From assembly GCF_964355755.1 (NCBI RefSeq), contig NC_092671.1, positions 21,356,001 to 21,420,000 on the forward strand: 64,000 nucleotides of DNA. Reading direction: 5' to 3'. The translations under genes were made by a program, and so were the position numbers. The DNA comes from Antedon mediterranea. Taxonomy: Eukaryota > Echinodermata > Crinoidea > Comatulida > Antedonidae. Positions within the stretch are counted from its first letter, which is position 1; each line of letters opens with the position of its first letter. Below are positions 51,001 through 63,900 of the stretch, piece after piece. Under the pieces are notes generated by a model. That model searched no databases. It was given only the letters and a program-made list of their open reading frames with translations, and had not been told where the DNA came from.

Positions 51001-54000
51001 TTTTAGACCATTTTGTGATTTTCGAAAAAAACTTTTTAACATAAAAACACCAAACTGCTAAGAATAGCTTCAAATCGCATATGGAGACAATTTAGACCAT
51101 TTTGTGATTTTCGAAAAAACTTGTTAACATAAAAACACCAAAGTGCTTAGAATACCTTCAAATCGCATTTGGAGACATTTTAGACCATTTTGTGATTTTC
51201 GAAAAAACTTGTTAACATAAAAACATCAAAGTGCTAAGAATAGCTTCCAATCGCATTTGGAGACGTTTTAGACTATTTTGTGATTTTCGAAAACAACTTG
51301 TTAACATAAAAACACCAAAGTGCTTAGAATAGCTTCAAATCGCATTTGGAGACGTTTTAGACCAATTTGTGATTTTCGAAAAAACTTGGTTACACAAAAA
51401 CATCAAAGTGGATAAAATCACATTATAAACCGTTTTAGACCATTTTGAGCATTTCGATAACACATATCACACAAAAACATCAAAGAGCACAACATAGCTT
51501 AATATCGTATTTAAAAACGTTTTAAACCATTTTGAGCATTTCGACAAAACTTTTTCACACAAAACACCAAAGTGTACAGAATAGCTTCAAATCGCATTTG
51601 GAGACGTTTTAGACCATTTTGTGATTTTCGAAAAAACTTGTTAATATAAAAACACCAAAGTACTTAGAATAGCTTCAAATCGCATTTGGAGACGTTGTAG
51701 ACCATTTTGTGATTTTCGAAAAAACTTGTTAACATAAAAACACCAAAGTTTACAGAATAGCTTCAAATCGCATTTGGAGACGTTTTAGACAATTTTGTGC
51801 ATTTCGATGAAACTTGGTTACACAAAAACATCAAAGTGCTTAAAATCACATTATAAACCGTTTTAGACCATTTGAGCATTTCCATAACACTTTTCACACA
51901 AAAACATCAAAGGGCACAATATAGCTTAATATCCTATTTAAAAACGTTTTAGACCATTTTGAGCATTTCGACAAAACTTTTTCACACAAAACACCAAAGT
52001 GCTTAGAATACCTTCAAATCGCATTTGGAGACGTTTTAGACCATTTTGTGATTTTCGAAAAACTTAACATAAAAACATCAAAGTTTACAGAATAGCTTCA
52101 AATCGCATTTGGAGACGTTTTAAACCATTTTGTGATTTTCGAAAAAACTTGTTAACATAAAAACACCAAAATGTTTAGAATAGCTTCAAATCGCATTTGG
52201 AGACGTTTTAGACCATTTTGTGATTTTCGAAAAAACTTGTTAACACAAAAACACCAAAGTGATTAGAATAGCTTCAAATCGCATTTGGAGACGTTTTAGA
52301 CCATTTTGTGATTTTCGAAAAAACTTGTTAACATAAAAACACCAAAGTGATTAGAATAGCTTCAAATCGCATTTGGAGACGTTTTAGACCATTTTGTGCA
52401 TTTCGATGAAACTTGGTTACGCAAAAACATCAAAGTGCTTAAAATCACATTATAAACCGTTTTAGACCATTTTGAGCATATCGATAACACTTTTTACACA
52501 AAACGCTAAAGTGCTTAGAATAGCTTCAAATCGCATTTGGAGACGTTTTAGACCATTTTGTGATTTTCGACAAAACTTTTTCACACAAAACACCAAAGTG
52601 CTTAGAATACCTTCAAATCGCATTTGGAGACGTTTTAGACCATTTTGTGCATTTCGATGAAACTTGGTTACGCAAAAACATCAAAGTGCTTAAAATCACA
52701 TTATAAACCGTTTTAGACCATTTTGAGCATATCGATAACACTTTTTACACAAAACGCTAAAGTGCTTAGAATAGCTTCAAATCGCATTTGGAGACGTTTT
52801 AGACCATTTTGTGATTTTCGACAAAACTTTTTCACACAAAACACCAAAGTGCTTAGAATACCTTCAAATCGCATTTGGAGACGTTTTAGACCATTTTGTG
52901 ATTTTCGAAAAAACTTGTTAACATAAAAACATCAAAGTGTACAGAATAGCTTCAAATCGCATTTGGAGACGTTTTAGACCATTTTGTGATTTTCGAAAAA
53001 ACTTGTTAACATAAAAACACCAAAGTGCTTAGAATAGCTTCAAATCGCATTAGGAGACGTTTTAGACCATTTTGTGATTTTCGAAAAAACTTGTTAACAT
53101 AAAAACACCAAAGTGCTTAGAATAGCTTCAAATCGCATTTGGAGACGTTTTAGACCATTTTGTGATTTTCGAAAAAACTTGTTAACATAAAAACACCAAA
53201 GTTCTTAAAATAGCTTCAAATCGCATTTGGAGACGTTTTAGACCATTTTGTGATTTTCGAAAAAACTTGTTAACATAAAAACACCAAAGTGTTTAGAAAA
53301 GCTTCAAATCGCATTTGGAGACGTTTTAGACCATTTTGGGATTTTTGAAAAAACTTGTTAACATAAAAACACCAAAGTGCTTAGAATAGCTTCAAATCGC
53401 ATTTGGAGACGTTTTAGACCATTTTGTAATTTTCAAAAAAACTTGTTAACATAAAAACACCAAAGTTCTTAGAATAGCTTCAAATCGCATTTGGAGACGT
53501 TTTAGACCATTTTGTGCATTTCGATGAAACTTGGTTACACAAAAACATCAAAGTGCTTAAAATCACGTTATAAACCGTTTTAGACCATTTGAGCATTTCG
53601 ATAACACTTTTCACACAAAAACATCAAAGGGCACAATATAGCTTAATATCCTATTTAAAAACGTTTTAGACCATTTTGAGCATTTCGACAAAACTTTTTC
53701 ACACAAAACACCAAAGTGCTTAGAATACCTTCAAATCGCATTTGGAGACGTTTTAGACAATTTTGTGATTTTCGAAAAAACTTAACATAAAAACATCAAA
53801 GTTTACAGAATAGCTTCAAATCGCATTTGGAGACGTTTTAGACCATTTTGTGATTTTCGAAAAAACTTGTTAACATAAAAACACCAAAGTGCTTAGAATA
53901 GCTTCAAATCGCATTTGGAGACGTTTTAAACCATTTTGTGATTTTCGAAAAAACTTGTTAACATAAAAACACCAAAATGTTTAGAATAGCTTCAAATCGC

Positions 54001-57000
54001 ATTTGGAGACGTTTTAGACCATTTTGTGATTTTCGAAAAAACTTGTTAACACAAAAACACCAAAGTGATTAGAATAGCTTCAAATCGCATTTGGAGACGT
54101 TTTAGACCATTTTGTGATTTTCGAAAAAACTTGTTAACATAAAAACACCAAAGTGATTAGAATAGCTTCAAATCGCATTTGGAGACGTTTTAGACCATTT
54201 TGTGCATTTCGAGGAAACTTGGTTACGCAAAAACATCAAAGTGCTTAAAATCACATTATAAACCGTTTTAGACCATTTTGAGCATATCGATAACACTTTT
54301 TACACAAAACACCAAAGTGCTTAGAATAGCTTCAAATCGAATTTGGAGACGTTTTAGACCATTTTGTGATTTTCGACAAAACTTTTTCACACAAAACACC
54401 AAAATGCTTAGAATACCTTCAAATCGCATTTGGAGAGGTTTTAGACCATTTTGTGATTTTCGAAAAAACTTGTTAACATAAAAACATCAAAGTGTACAGA
54501 ATAGCTTCAAATCGCATTTGGAGACGTTTTAGACCATTTTGTGATTTTCGAAAAAACTTGTTAACATAAAAACACCAAAGTGCTTAGAATAGCTTCAAAT
54601 CGCATTAGGAGACGTTTTAGACCATTTTGTGATTTTCGAAAAACTTGTTAACATAAAAACACCAAAGTGCTTAGAATAGCTTCAAATCGCATTTGGAGAC
54701 GTTTTAGACCATTTTGTGATTTTCGAAAAAACTTGTTAACATAAAAACACCAAAATGTTTAGAATAGCTTCAAATCGCATTTGGAGACGTTTTAGACCAT
54801 TTTGTGATTTTCGAAAAAACTTGTTAACACAAAAACACCAAAGTGATTAGAATAGCTTCAAATCGCATTTGGAGACGTTTTAGACCATTTTGTGCATTTC
54901 GATGAAACTTGGTTACGCAAAAACATCAAAGTGCTTAAAATCACATTATAAACCGTTTTAGACCATTTTGAGCATATCGATAACACTTTTCACACAAAAA
55001 CATCAAAGAGCACAATATAGCTTAATATCGTATTTAAAAACGTTTTAGACCATTTTGAGCATTTCGACAAAACTTTTTCACACAAAACACCAAAGTGCTT
55101 AGAATAGCTTCAAATCGCATTTGGAGACGTTTTAGACCATTTTGTGATTTTCGAAAAAACTTGTTAACATAAAAACATCAAAGGGCTAAGAATAGCTTCA
55201 AATCGCATTTGGAGACATTTTAGACCAATTAGTGATTTTCGAAAAAACTTGGTTACACAAAAACATCAAAGTGGTTAAAATCACATTATAAACCGTTTTA
55301 GACCATTTTGAGCATTTCGATAACACTTTTTACACAAAAACATCAAAGTGCTTAGAATAGCTTCAAATCGCATTTGGAGACGTTTTAGACCATTTTGTGA
55401 TTTTTGAAAAAAACTTTTTAACATAAAAACACCAAACTGCTAAGAATAGCTTCAAATCGCATATGGAGACAATTTAGACCATTTTGTGATTTTCGAAAAA
55501 ACTTGTTAACATAAAAACACCAAAGTGCTTAGAATACCTTCAAATCGCATTTGGAGACGTTTTAGACCATTTTGTGATTTTCCAAAAAACTTGTTAACAT
55601 AAAAACATCAAAGTGTACAGAATAGCTTCAAATCGCATTTGGAGACGTTTTAGACCATTTTGTGATTTTCGAAAAAACTTGTTAACATAAAAACACCAAA
55701 GTGCTTAGAATAGCTTCAAATCGCATTAGGAGACGTTTTAGACCATTTTGTGATTTTCGAAAAAACTTGTTAACATAAAAACACCAAAGTGCTTAGAATA
55801 GCTTCAAATCGCATTTGGAGACGTTTTAGACCATTTTGTGATTTTCGAAAAAACTTGTTAACATAAAAACACCAAAATGTTTAGAATAGCTTCAAATCAC
55901 ATTTGGAGACGTTTTAGACCATTTTGTGATTTTCGAAAAAACTTGTTAACACAAAAACACCAAAGTGATTAGAATAGCTTCAAATCGCATTTGGAGACGT
56001 TTTAGACCAATTTGTGCATTTCGATGAAACTTGGTTACGCAAAAACATCAAAGTGCTTAAAATCACATTATAAACCGTTTTAGACCATTTTGAGCATATC
56101 GATAACACTTTTCACACAAAAACATCAAAGAGCACAATATAGCTTAATATCTTATTTAAAAACGTTTTAGACCATTTTGAGCATTTCGACAAAACTTTTT
56201 CACACAAAACACCAAAGTGCTTAGAATAGCTTCAAATCGCATTTGGAGACGTTTTAGACCATTTTGTGATTTTCGAAAAAACTTGTTAACATAAAAACAT
56301 CAAAGTGCTAAGAATAGCTTCAAATCGCATTTGGAGACATTTTAGACCAATTAGTGATTTTCGAAAAAACTTGGTTACATAAAAACATCAAAGTGGTTAA
56401 AATCACATTATAAACCGTTTTAGACCATTTTGAGCATTTCGATAACACTTTTCACACAAAAACATCAAAGTGCTTAGAATAGCTTCAAATCGCATTTGGA
56501 GACGTTTTAGACCATTTTGTGATTTTCGAAAAAAACTTTTTAACATAAAAACACCAAACTTCTAAGAATAGCTTCAAATCGCATATGGAGACAATTTAGA
56601 CCATTTTGTGATTTTCGAAAAAACTTGTTAACATAAAAACACCAAAGTGCTAAGAATAGCTTCAAATCGCATATGGAGACAATTTAGACCATTTTGTGAT
56701 TTTCGAAAAAACTTGTTAACATAAAAACACCAAAGTGCTTAGAATACCTTCAAATCGCATTTGGAGACGTTTAAGACCATTTTGTGATTTTCGAAAAAAC
56801 TTGTTAACATAAAAACACCAAAGTGCTTAGAATAGCTTCAAATCGCATTTGGAGACGTTTTAGACCAATTTGTGATTTTCGAAAAAACTTGGTTACACAA
56901 AAACATCAAAGTGGATAAAAGCACATTATAAACCGTTTTAGACCATTTTGAGCATTTCGATAACACATTTCACACAAAAACATCAAAGAGCACAAAATAG

Positions 57001-60000
57001 CTTAATATCGTATTTAAAAACGTTTTAAACCATTTTGAGCATTTCGACAAAACTTTTTCACACAAAACACCAAAGTGTTTAGAAAAGCTTCAAATCGCAT
57101 TTGGAGACGTTTTAGACCATTTTGGGATTTTCGAAAAAACTTGTTAACATAAAAACACCAAAGTGCTTAGAATAGCTTCAAATCGCATTTGAAGACGTTT
57201 TAGACCATTTTGTAATTTTCGAAAAAACTTGTTAACATAAAAACACCAAAATGTTTAGAATAGCTTCAAATCGCATTTGGAGACGTTTTAGACCATTTTG
57301 TGATTTTCGAAAAAACTTGTTAACACAAAAACACCAAAGTGATTAGAATAGCTTCAAATCGCATTTGGAGACGTTTTAGACCATTTTGTGATTTTCGAAA
57401 AAACTTGTTAACATAAAAACACCAAAGTGATTAGAATAGCTTCAAATCGCATTTGGAGACGTTTTAGACCATTTTGTGCATTTCGATGAAACTTGGTTAC
57501 GCAAAAACATCAAAGTAATAATCACATTATAAACAGTTTTAGACCATTTTGAGCATATCGATAAAACTTTTTACACAAAACACCAAAGTGCTTAGAATAG
57601 CTTCAAATCGCATTTGGAGACGTTTTAGACCATTTTGTGATTTTCGACAAAACTTTTTCACACAAAACACCAAAGTGCTTAGAATACCTTCAAATCGCAT
57701 TTGGAGACGTTTTAGACCATTTTGTGATTTTCGAAAAAACTTGTTAACATAAAAACATCAAAGTGTACAGATTAGCTTCAAATCGCATTTGGAGACGTTT
57801 TAGACCATTTTGTGATTTTCGAAAAAACTTGTTAACATAAAAACACCAAAGTGCTTAGAATAGCTTCAAATCGCATTAGGAGACGTTTTAGACCATTTTG
57901 TTATTTTCGAAAAAACTTGTTAACATAAAAACACCAAAATGTTTAGAATAGCTTCAAATCGCATTTGGAGACGTTTTAGACCATTTTGTGATTTTCGAAA
58001 AAACTTGTTAACATAAAAACACCAAAGTGCTTAGAATACCTTCAAATCGCATTTGGAGACGTTTTAGACCATTTTGTGATTTTCCAAAAAACTTGTTAAC
58101 ATAAAAACATCAAAGTGTACAGAATAGCTTCAAATCGCATTTGGAGACGTTTTAGACCATTTTGTGATTTTCGAAAAAACTTGTTAACATAAAAACACCA
58201 AAGTGCTTAGAATAGCTTCAAATCGCATTAGGAGACGTTTTAGACCATTTTGTGATTTTCGAAAAAACTTGTTAACATAAAAACACCAAAGTGCTTAGAA
58301 TAGCTTCAAATCGCATTTGGAGACGTTTTAGACCATTTTGTGATTTTCGAAAAAACTTGTTAACATAAAAACACCAAAATGTTTAGAATAGCTTCAAATC
58401 ACATTTGGAGACGTTTTAGACCATTTTGTGATTTTCGAAAAAACTTGTTAACACAAAAACACCAAAGTGATTAGAATAGCTTCAAATCGCATTTGGAGAC
58501 GTTTTAGACCAATTTGTGCATTTCGATGAAACTTGGTTACGCAAAAACATCAAAGTGCTTAAAATCACATTATAAACCGTTTTAGACCATTTTGAGCATA
58601 TCGATAACACTTTTCACACAAAAACATCAAAGAGCACAATATAGCTTAATATCTTATTTAAAAACGTTTTAGACCATTTTGAGCATTTCGACAAAACTTT
58701 TTCACACAAAACACCAAAGTGCTTAGAATAGCTTCAAATCGCATTTGGAGACGTTTTAGACCATTTTGTGATTTTCGAAAAAACTTTTTAACATAAAAAC
58801 ACCAAACTGCTAAGAATAGCTTCAAATCGCATATGGAGACAATTTAGACCATTTTGTGATTTTCGAAAAAACTTGTTAACATAAAAACACCAAAGTGCTT
58901 AGAATACCTTCAAATCGCATTTGGAGACATTTTAGACCATTTTGTGATTTTCGAAAAAACTTGTTAACATAAAAACATCAAAGTGCTAAGAATAGCTTCC
59001 AATCGCATTTGTAGACGTTTTAGACCATTTTGTGATTTTCGAAAACAACTTGTTAACATAAAAACACCAAAGTGCTTAGAATAGCTTCAAATCGCATTTG
59101 GAGACGTTTTAGACCATTTTGTGATTTTCGAAAAAACTTGTTAACATAAAAACATCAAAGTGCTAAGAATAGCTTCAAATCGAATTTGGAGACATTTTAG
59201 ACCAATTAGTGATTTTCGAAAAAACTTGGTTACACAAAAACATCAAAGTGGTTAAAATCACATTATAAACCGTTTTAGACCATTTTGAGCATTTCGATAA
59301 CACTTTTCACACAAAAACATCAAAGTGCTTAGAATAGCTTCAAATCGCATTTGGAGACGTTTTAGACCATTTTGTGATTTTCGAAAAAAACTTTTTAACA
59401 TAAAAACACCAAACTGCTAAGAATAGCTTCAAATCGCATATGGAGACAATTTAGACCATTTTGTGATTTTCGAAAAAACTTGTTAACATAAAAACACCAA
59501 AGTGCTTAGAATACCTTCAAATCGCATTTGGAGACATTTTAGACCATTTTGTGATTTTCGAAAAAACTTGTTAACATAAAAACATCAAAGTGCTAAGAAT
59601 AGCTTCCAATCGCATTTGGAGACGTTTTAGACCATTTTGTGATTTTCGAAAAAACTTGTTAACATAAAAACACCAAAGTGATTAGAATAGCTTCAAATCG
59701 CATTTGGAGACGTTTTAGACCATTTTGTGCATTTCGATGAAACTTGGTTACGCAAAAACATCAAAGTGCTTAAAATCACATTATAAACCGTTTTAGACCA
59801 TTTTGAGCATATCGATAACACTTTTTACACAAAACACCAAAGTGCTTAGAATAGCTTCAAATCGCATTTGGAGACGTTTTAGACCATTTTGTGATTTTCG
59901 ACAAAACTTTTTCACACAAAACACCAAAGTGCTTAGAATACCTTCAAATCGCATTTGGAGACGTTTTAGACCATTTTGTGATTTTCGAAAAAACTTGTTA

Positions 60001-60556
60001 ACATAAAAACATCAAAGTGTACAGAATAGCTTCAAATCGCATTTGGAGACGTTTTAGACCATTTTGTGATTTTCGAAAAAACTTGTTAACATAAAAACAC
60101 CAAAGTGCTTAGAATAGCTTCAAATCGCATTTGGAGACGTTTTAGACCATTTTGTGATTTTCGAAAAAACTTGTTAACATAAAAACACCAAAGTGCTTAG
60201 AATAGCTTCAAATCGCATTAGGAGACGTTTTAGACCATTTTGTGATTTTCGAAAAAACTTGTTAACATAAAAACACCAAAGTGCTTAGAATAGCTTCAAA
60301 TCGCATTTGGAGACGTTTTAGACCATTTTGTGATTTTCGAAAAAACTTGTTAACATAAAAAAAACAAAGTTCTTAAAATAGCTTCAAATCGCATTTGGAG
60401 ACGTTTTAGACCATTTTGTGATTTTCGAAAAAACCTGTTAACATAAAAACACCAAAGTGTTTAGAAAAGCTTCAAATCGCATTTGGAGACGTTTTAGACC
60501 ATTTTGGGATTTTCGAAAAAACTTGTTAACATAAAAACACCAAAGTGCTTAGAATA
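42020..60556 (+). repeat. 88-bp satellite array, segment 5
   Basis: This is 18.5 kb of continuous satellite. From 42.0 to 45.1 kb it is the left half of the 18,890-bp-offset duplication. From 45.1 to 50 kb it is a mosaic with the aagtaataatcac form (46.1 kb) and the tccataaaac form (49.0 kb). From about 50.3 to 56.5 kb it is related to 14-22 kb. A 251-bp doublet lies at 52,360-52,900. From 56.5 to 58.7 kb it resembles 8.2-9.8 kb and 44.8-47.4 kb. From 58.8 kb it is the SINE-upstream block. No gene is visible. Confidence 0.97.
52360..52900 (+). repeat. 251-bp tandem doublet
   Basis: Bases 52,360-52,649 match 52,611-52,900 at an offset of 251. The unit is one class B monomer, one hybrid catatcgataacac monomer and one class D-like monomer. 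Both copies carry the variant aacgctaaag, seen in a related form (aacgccaaag) at about 16,090. The matching locus near 16.0-16.3 kb has a single copy, so the doubling took place after the two loci separated. Confidence 0.9.
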
Positions 60557-60633
60557 TGGCCGAGCGGTTAAGGCAGGGGCGCCGTTTATCGTACCTAAAG
60601 AGCCAACAACAACATCGGCAAGGGTTCGAGGCC
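60557..60633 (+). promoter_or_regulatory. Internal Pol III promoter of SINE copy 5
   Basis: The A box is at 60,557-60,567 and the B box at 60,623-60,633, unchanged. Confidence 0.72.
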
Positions 60634-60909
60634 GACTCGCTCCTAGTTCTGGTGGTGGAACAAGTCTTCTCGGATAAGGACTATAAACCGTAGGTCCAGT
60701 GTACACAGTTATAACATGTGTGTACTTTAAAGAACCCAGTTCATTATTCGAAAAAGAGTAGGGGGTTATCCCGGTGAACTGGTTCACACAATAGCCTCTG
60801 TATCAGGGGGATTACCACCTATCTGATAGGACAGTGATTAATTCACTATTGGTAATCCTTGGCCACAGTGCCTAAAGACATAAAATAAAATAAAAATAAA
60901 TAAATAAAT
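60557..60909 (+). mobile_element. tRNA-derived SINE, copy 5
   Basis: This copy has the same layout and insertion point as the others. It has one private change seen by eye, gggttatcccgg instead of gggttaccccgg near 60,769, which weakens a G/C hairpin in the body. Its flanks match copy 4 on both sides for kilobases. Confidence 0.88.
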
Positions 60910-63900
60910 AATAGCTTCAAATCGCATTTGGAGACGTTTTAGACCATTTTGTAATTTTCAAAAAAACTTGTTAACATAAAAACACCAAAGTTCTTAGAAT
61001 AGCTTCAAATCGCATTTGGAGACGTTTTAGACCATTTTGTGCATTTCGATGAAACTTGGTTACACAAAAACATCAAAGTGCTTAAAATCACATTATAAAC
61101 CGTTTTAGACCATTTGAGCATTTCGATAACACTTTTCACACAAAAACATCAAAGTTCACAATATAGCTTAATATCCTATTTAAAAACGTTTTAGACCATT
61201 TTGAGCATTTCGACAAAACTTTTTCACACAAAACACCAAAGTGCTTAGAATACCTTCAAATCGCATTTGGAGACGTTTTAGACAATTTTGTGATTTTCGA
61301 AAAAACTTGTTAACATAAAAACACCAAAGTTTACAGAATAGCTTCAAATCGCATTTGGAGACGTTTTAGACAATTTTGTGATTTTCGAAAAAACTTGTTA
61401 ACATAAAAACACCAAAGTGCTTAGAATAGCTTCAAATCGCATTGGGAGACGTTTTAGACCATTTTGTGATTTTCGAAAAAACTTGTTAACATAAAAACAC
61501 CAAAGTGCTTAGAATAGCTTCAAATCGCATTTGGAGACGTTTTAGACCATTTTGTGATTTTCGAAAAAACTTGTTAACATAAAAACGCCAAAGTTCTTAA
61601 AATAGCTTCAAATCGCATTTGGAGACGTTTTAGACCATTTTGTGATTTTCGAAAAAACTTGTTAACATAAAAACACCAAAGTGTTTAGAAAAGCTTCAAA
61701 TCGCATTTGGAGACGTTTTAGACCATTTTGGGATTTTTGAAAAAACTTGTTAACATAAAAACACCAAAGTGCTTAGAATAGCTTCAAATCGCATTTGGAG
61801 ACGTTTTAGACCATTTTGTAATTTTCAAAAAAACTTGTTAACATAAAAACACCAAAGTTCTTAGAATAGCTTCAAATCGCATTTGGAGACGTTTTAGACC
61901 ATTTTGTGCATTTCGATAAAACTTGGTTACACAAAAACATCAAAGTGCTTAAAATCACGTTATAAACCGTTTTAGACCATTTGAGCATTTCGATAACACT
62001 TTTCACACAAAAACATCAAAGGGCACAATATAGCTTAATATCCTATTTAAAAACGTTTTAGACCATTTTGAGCATTTCGACAAAACTTTTTCACACAAAA
62101 CACCAAAGTGCTTAGAATACCTTCAAATCGCATTTGGAGACGTTTTAGACAATTTTGTGATTTTCGAAAAAACTTAACATAAAAACATCAAAGTTTACAG
62201 AATAGCTTCAAATCGCTTTTGGAGACGTTTTAGACAATTTTGTGATTTTCGAAAAAACTTGTTAACATAAAAACACCAAAGTGCTTAGAATAGCTTCAAA
62301 TCGCATTGGGAGACGTTTTAGACCATTTTGTGATTTTCGAAAAAACTTGTTAACATAAAAACATCAAAGTGTACAGAATAGCTTCAAATCGCATTTGGAG
62401 ACGTTTTAGACCATTTTGTGATTTTCGAAAAAACTTGTTAACATAAAAACACCAAAGTGCTTAGAATAGCTTCAAATCGCATTTGGAGACGTTTTAAACC
62501 ATTTTGTGATTTTCGAAAAAACTTGTTAACATAAAAACACCAAAATGTTTAGAATAGCTTCAAATCGCATTTGGAGACGTTTTAGACCATTTTGTGATTT
62601 TCGAAAAAACTTGTTAACACAAAAACACCAAAGTGATTAGAATAGCTTCAAATCGCATTTGGAGACGTTTTAGACCATTTTGTGATTTTCGAAAAAACTT
62701 GTTAACATAAAAACACCAAAGTGATTAGAATAGCTTCAAATCGCATTTGGAGACGTTTTAGACCATTTTGTGCATTTCGATGAAACTTGGTTACGCAAAA
62801 ACATCAAAGTGCTTAAAATCACATTATAAACCGTTTTAGACCATTTTGAGCATATGGATAACACTTTTTACACAAAACACCAAAGTGCTTAGAATAGCTT
62901 CAAATCGCATTTGGAGACGTTTTAGACCATTTTGTGATTTTCGACAAAACTTTTTCACACAAAACACCAAAGTGCTTAGAATACCTTAAAATCGCATTTG
63001 GAGACGTTTTAGACCATTTTGTGATTTTCGAAAAAACTTGTTAACATAAAAACATCAAAATGTTTAGAATAGCTTCAAATCACATTTGGAGACGTTTTAG
63101 ACCATTTTGTGATTTTCGAAAAAACTTGTTAACACAAAAACACCAAAGTGATTAGAATAGCTTCAAATCGCATTTGGAGACGTTTTAGACCAATTTGTGC
63201 ATTTCGATGAAACTTGGTTACGCAAAAACATCAAAGTGCTTAAAATCACATTATAAACCGTTTTAGACCATTTTGAGCATATCGATAACACTTTTCACAC
63301 AAAAACATCAAAGAGCACAATATAGCTTAATATCTTATTTAAAAACGTTTTAGACCATTTTGAGCATTTCGACAAAACTTTTTCACACAAAACACCAAAG
63401 TGCTTAGAATAGCTTCAAATCGCATTTGGAGACGTTTTAGACCATTTTGTGATTTTCGAAAAAACTTGTTAACATAAAAACATCAAAGTGCTAAGAATAG
63501 CTTCAAATCGCATTTGGAGACATTTTAGACCAATTAGTGATTTTCGAAAAAACTTGGTTACACAAAAACATCAAAGTGGTTAAAATCACATTATAAACCG
63601 TTTTAGACCATTTTGAGCATTTCGATAACACTTTTCACACAAAAACATCAAAGTGCTTAGAATAGCTTCAAATCGCATTTGGAGACGTTTTAGACCATTT
63701 TGTGATTTTCGAAAAAAACTTTTTAACATAAAAACACCAAACTTCTAAGAATAGCTTCAAATCGCATATGGAGACAATTTAGACCATTTTGTGATTTTCG
63801 AAAAAACTTGTTAACATAAAAACACCAAAGTGCTAAGAATAGCTTCAAATCGCATATGGAGACAATTTAGACCATTTTGTGATTTTCGAAAAAACTTGGT

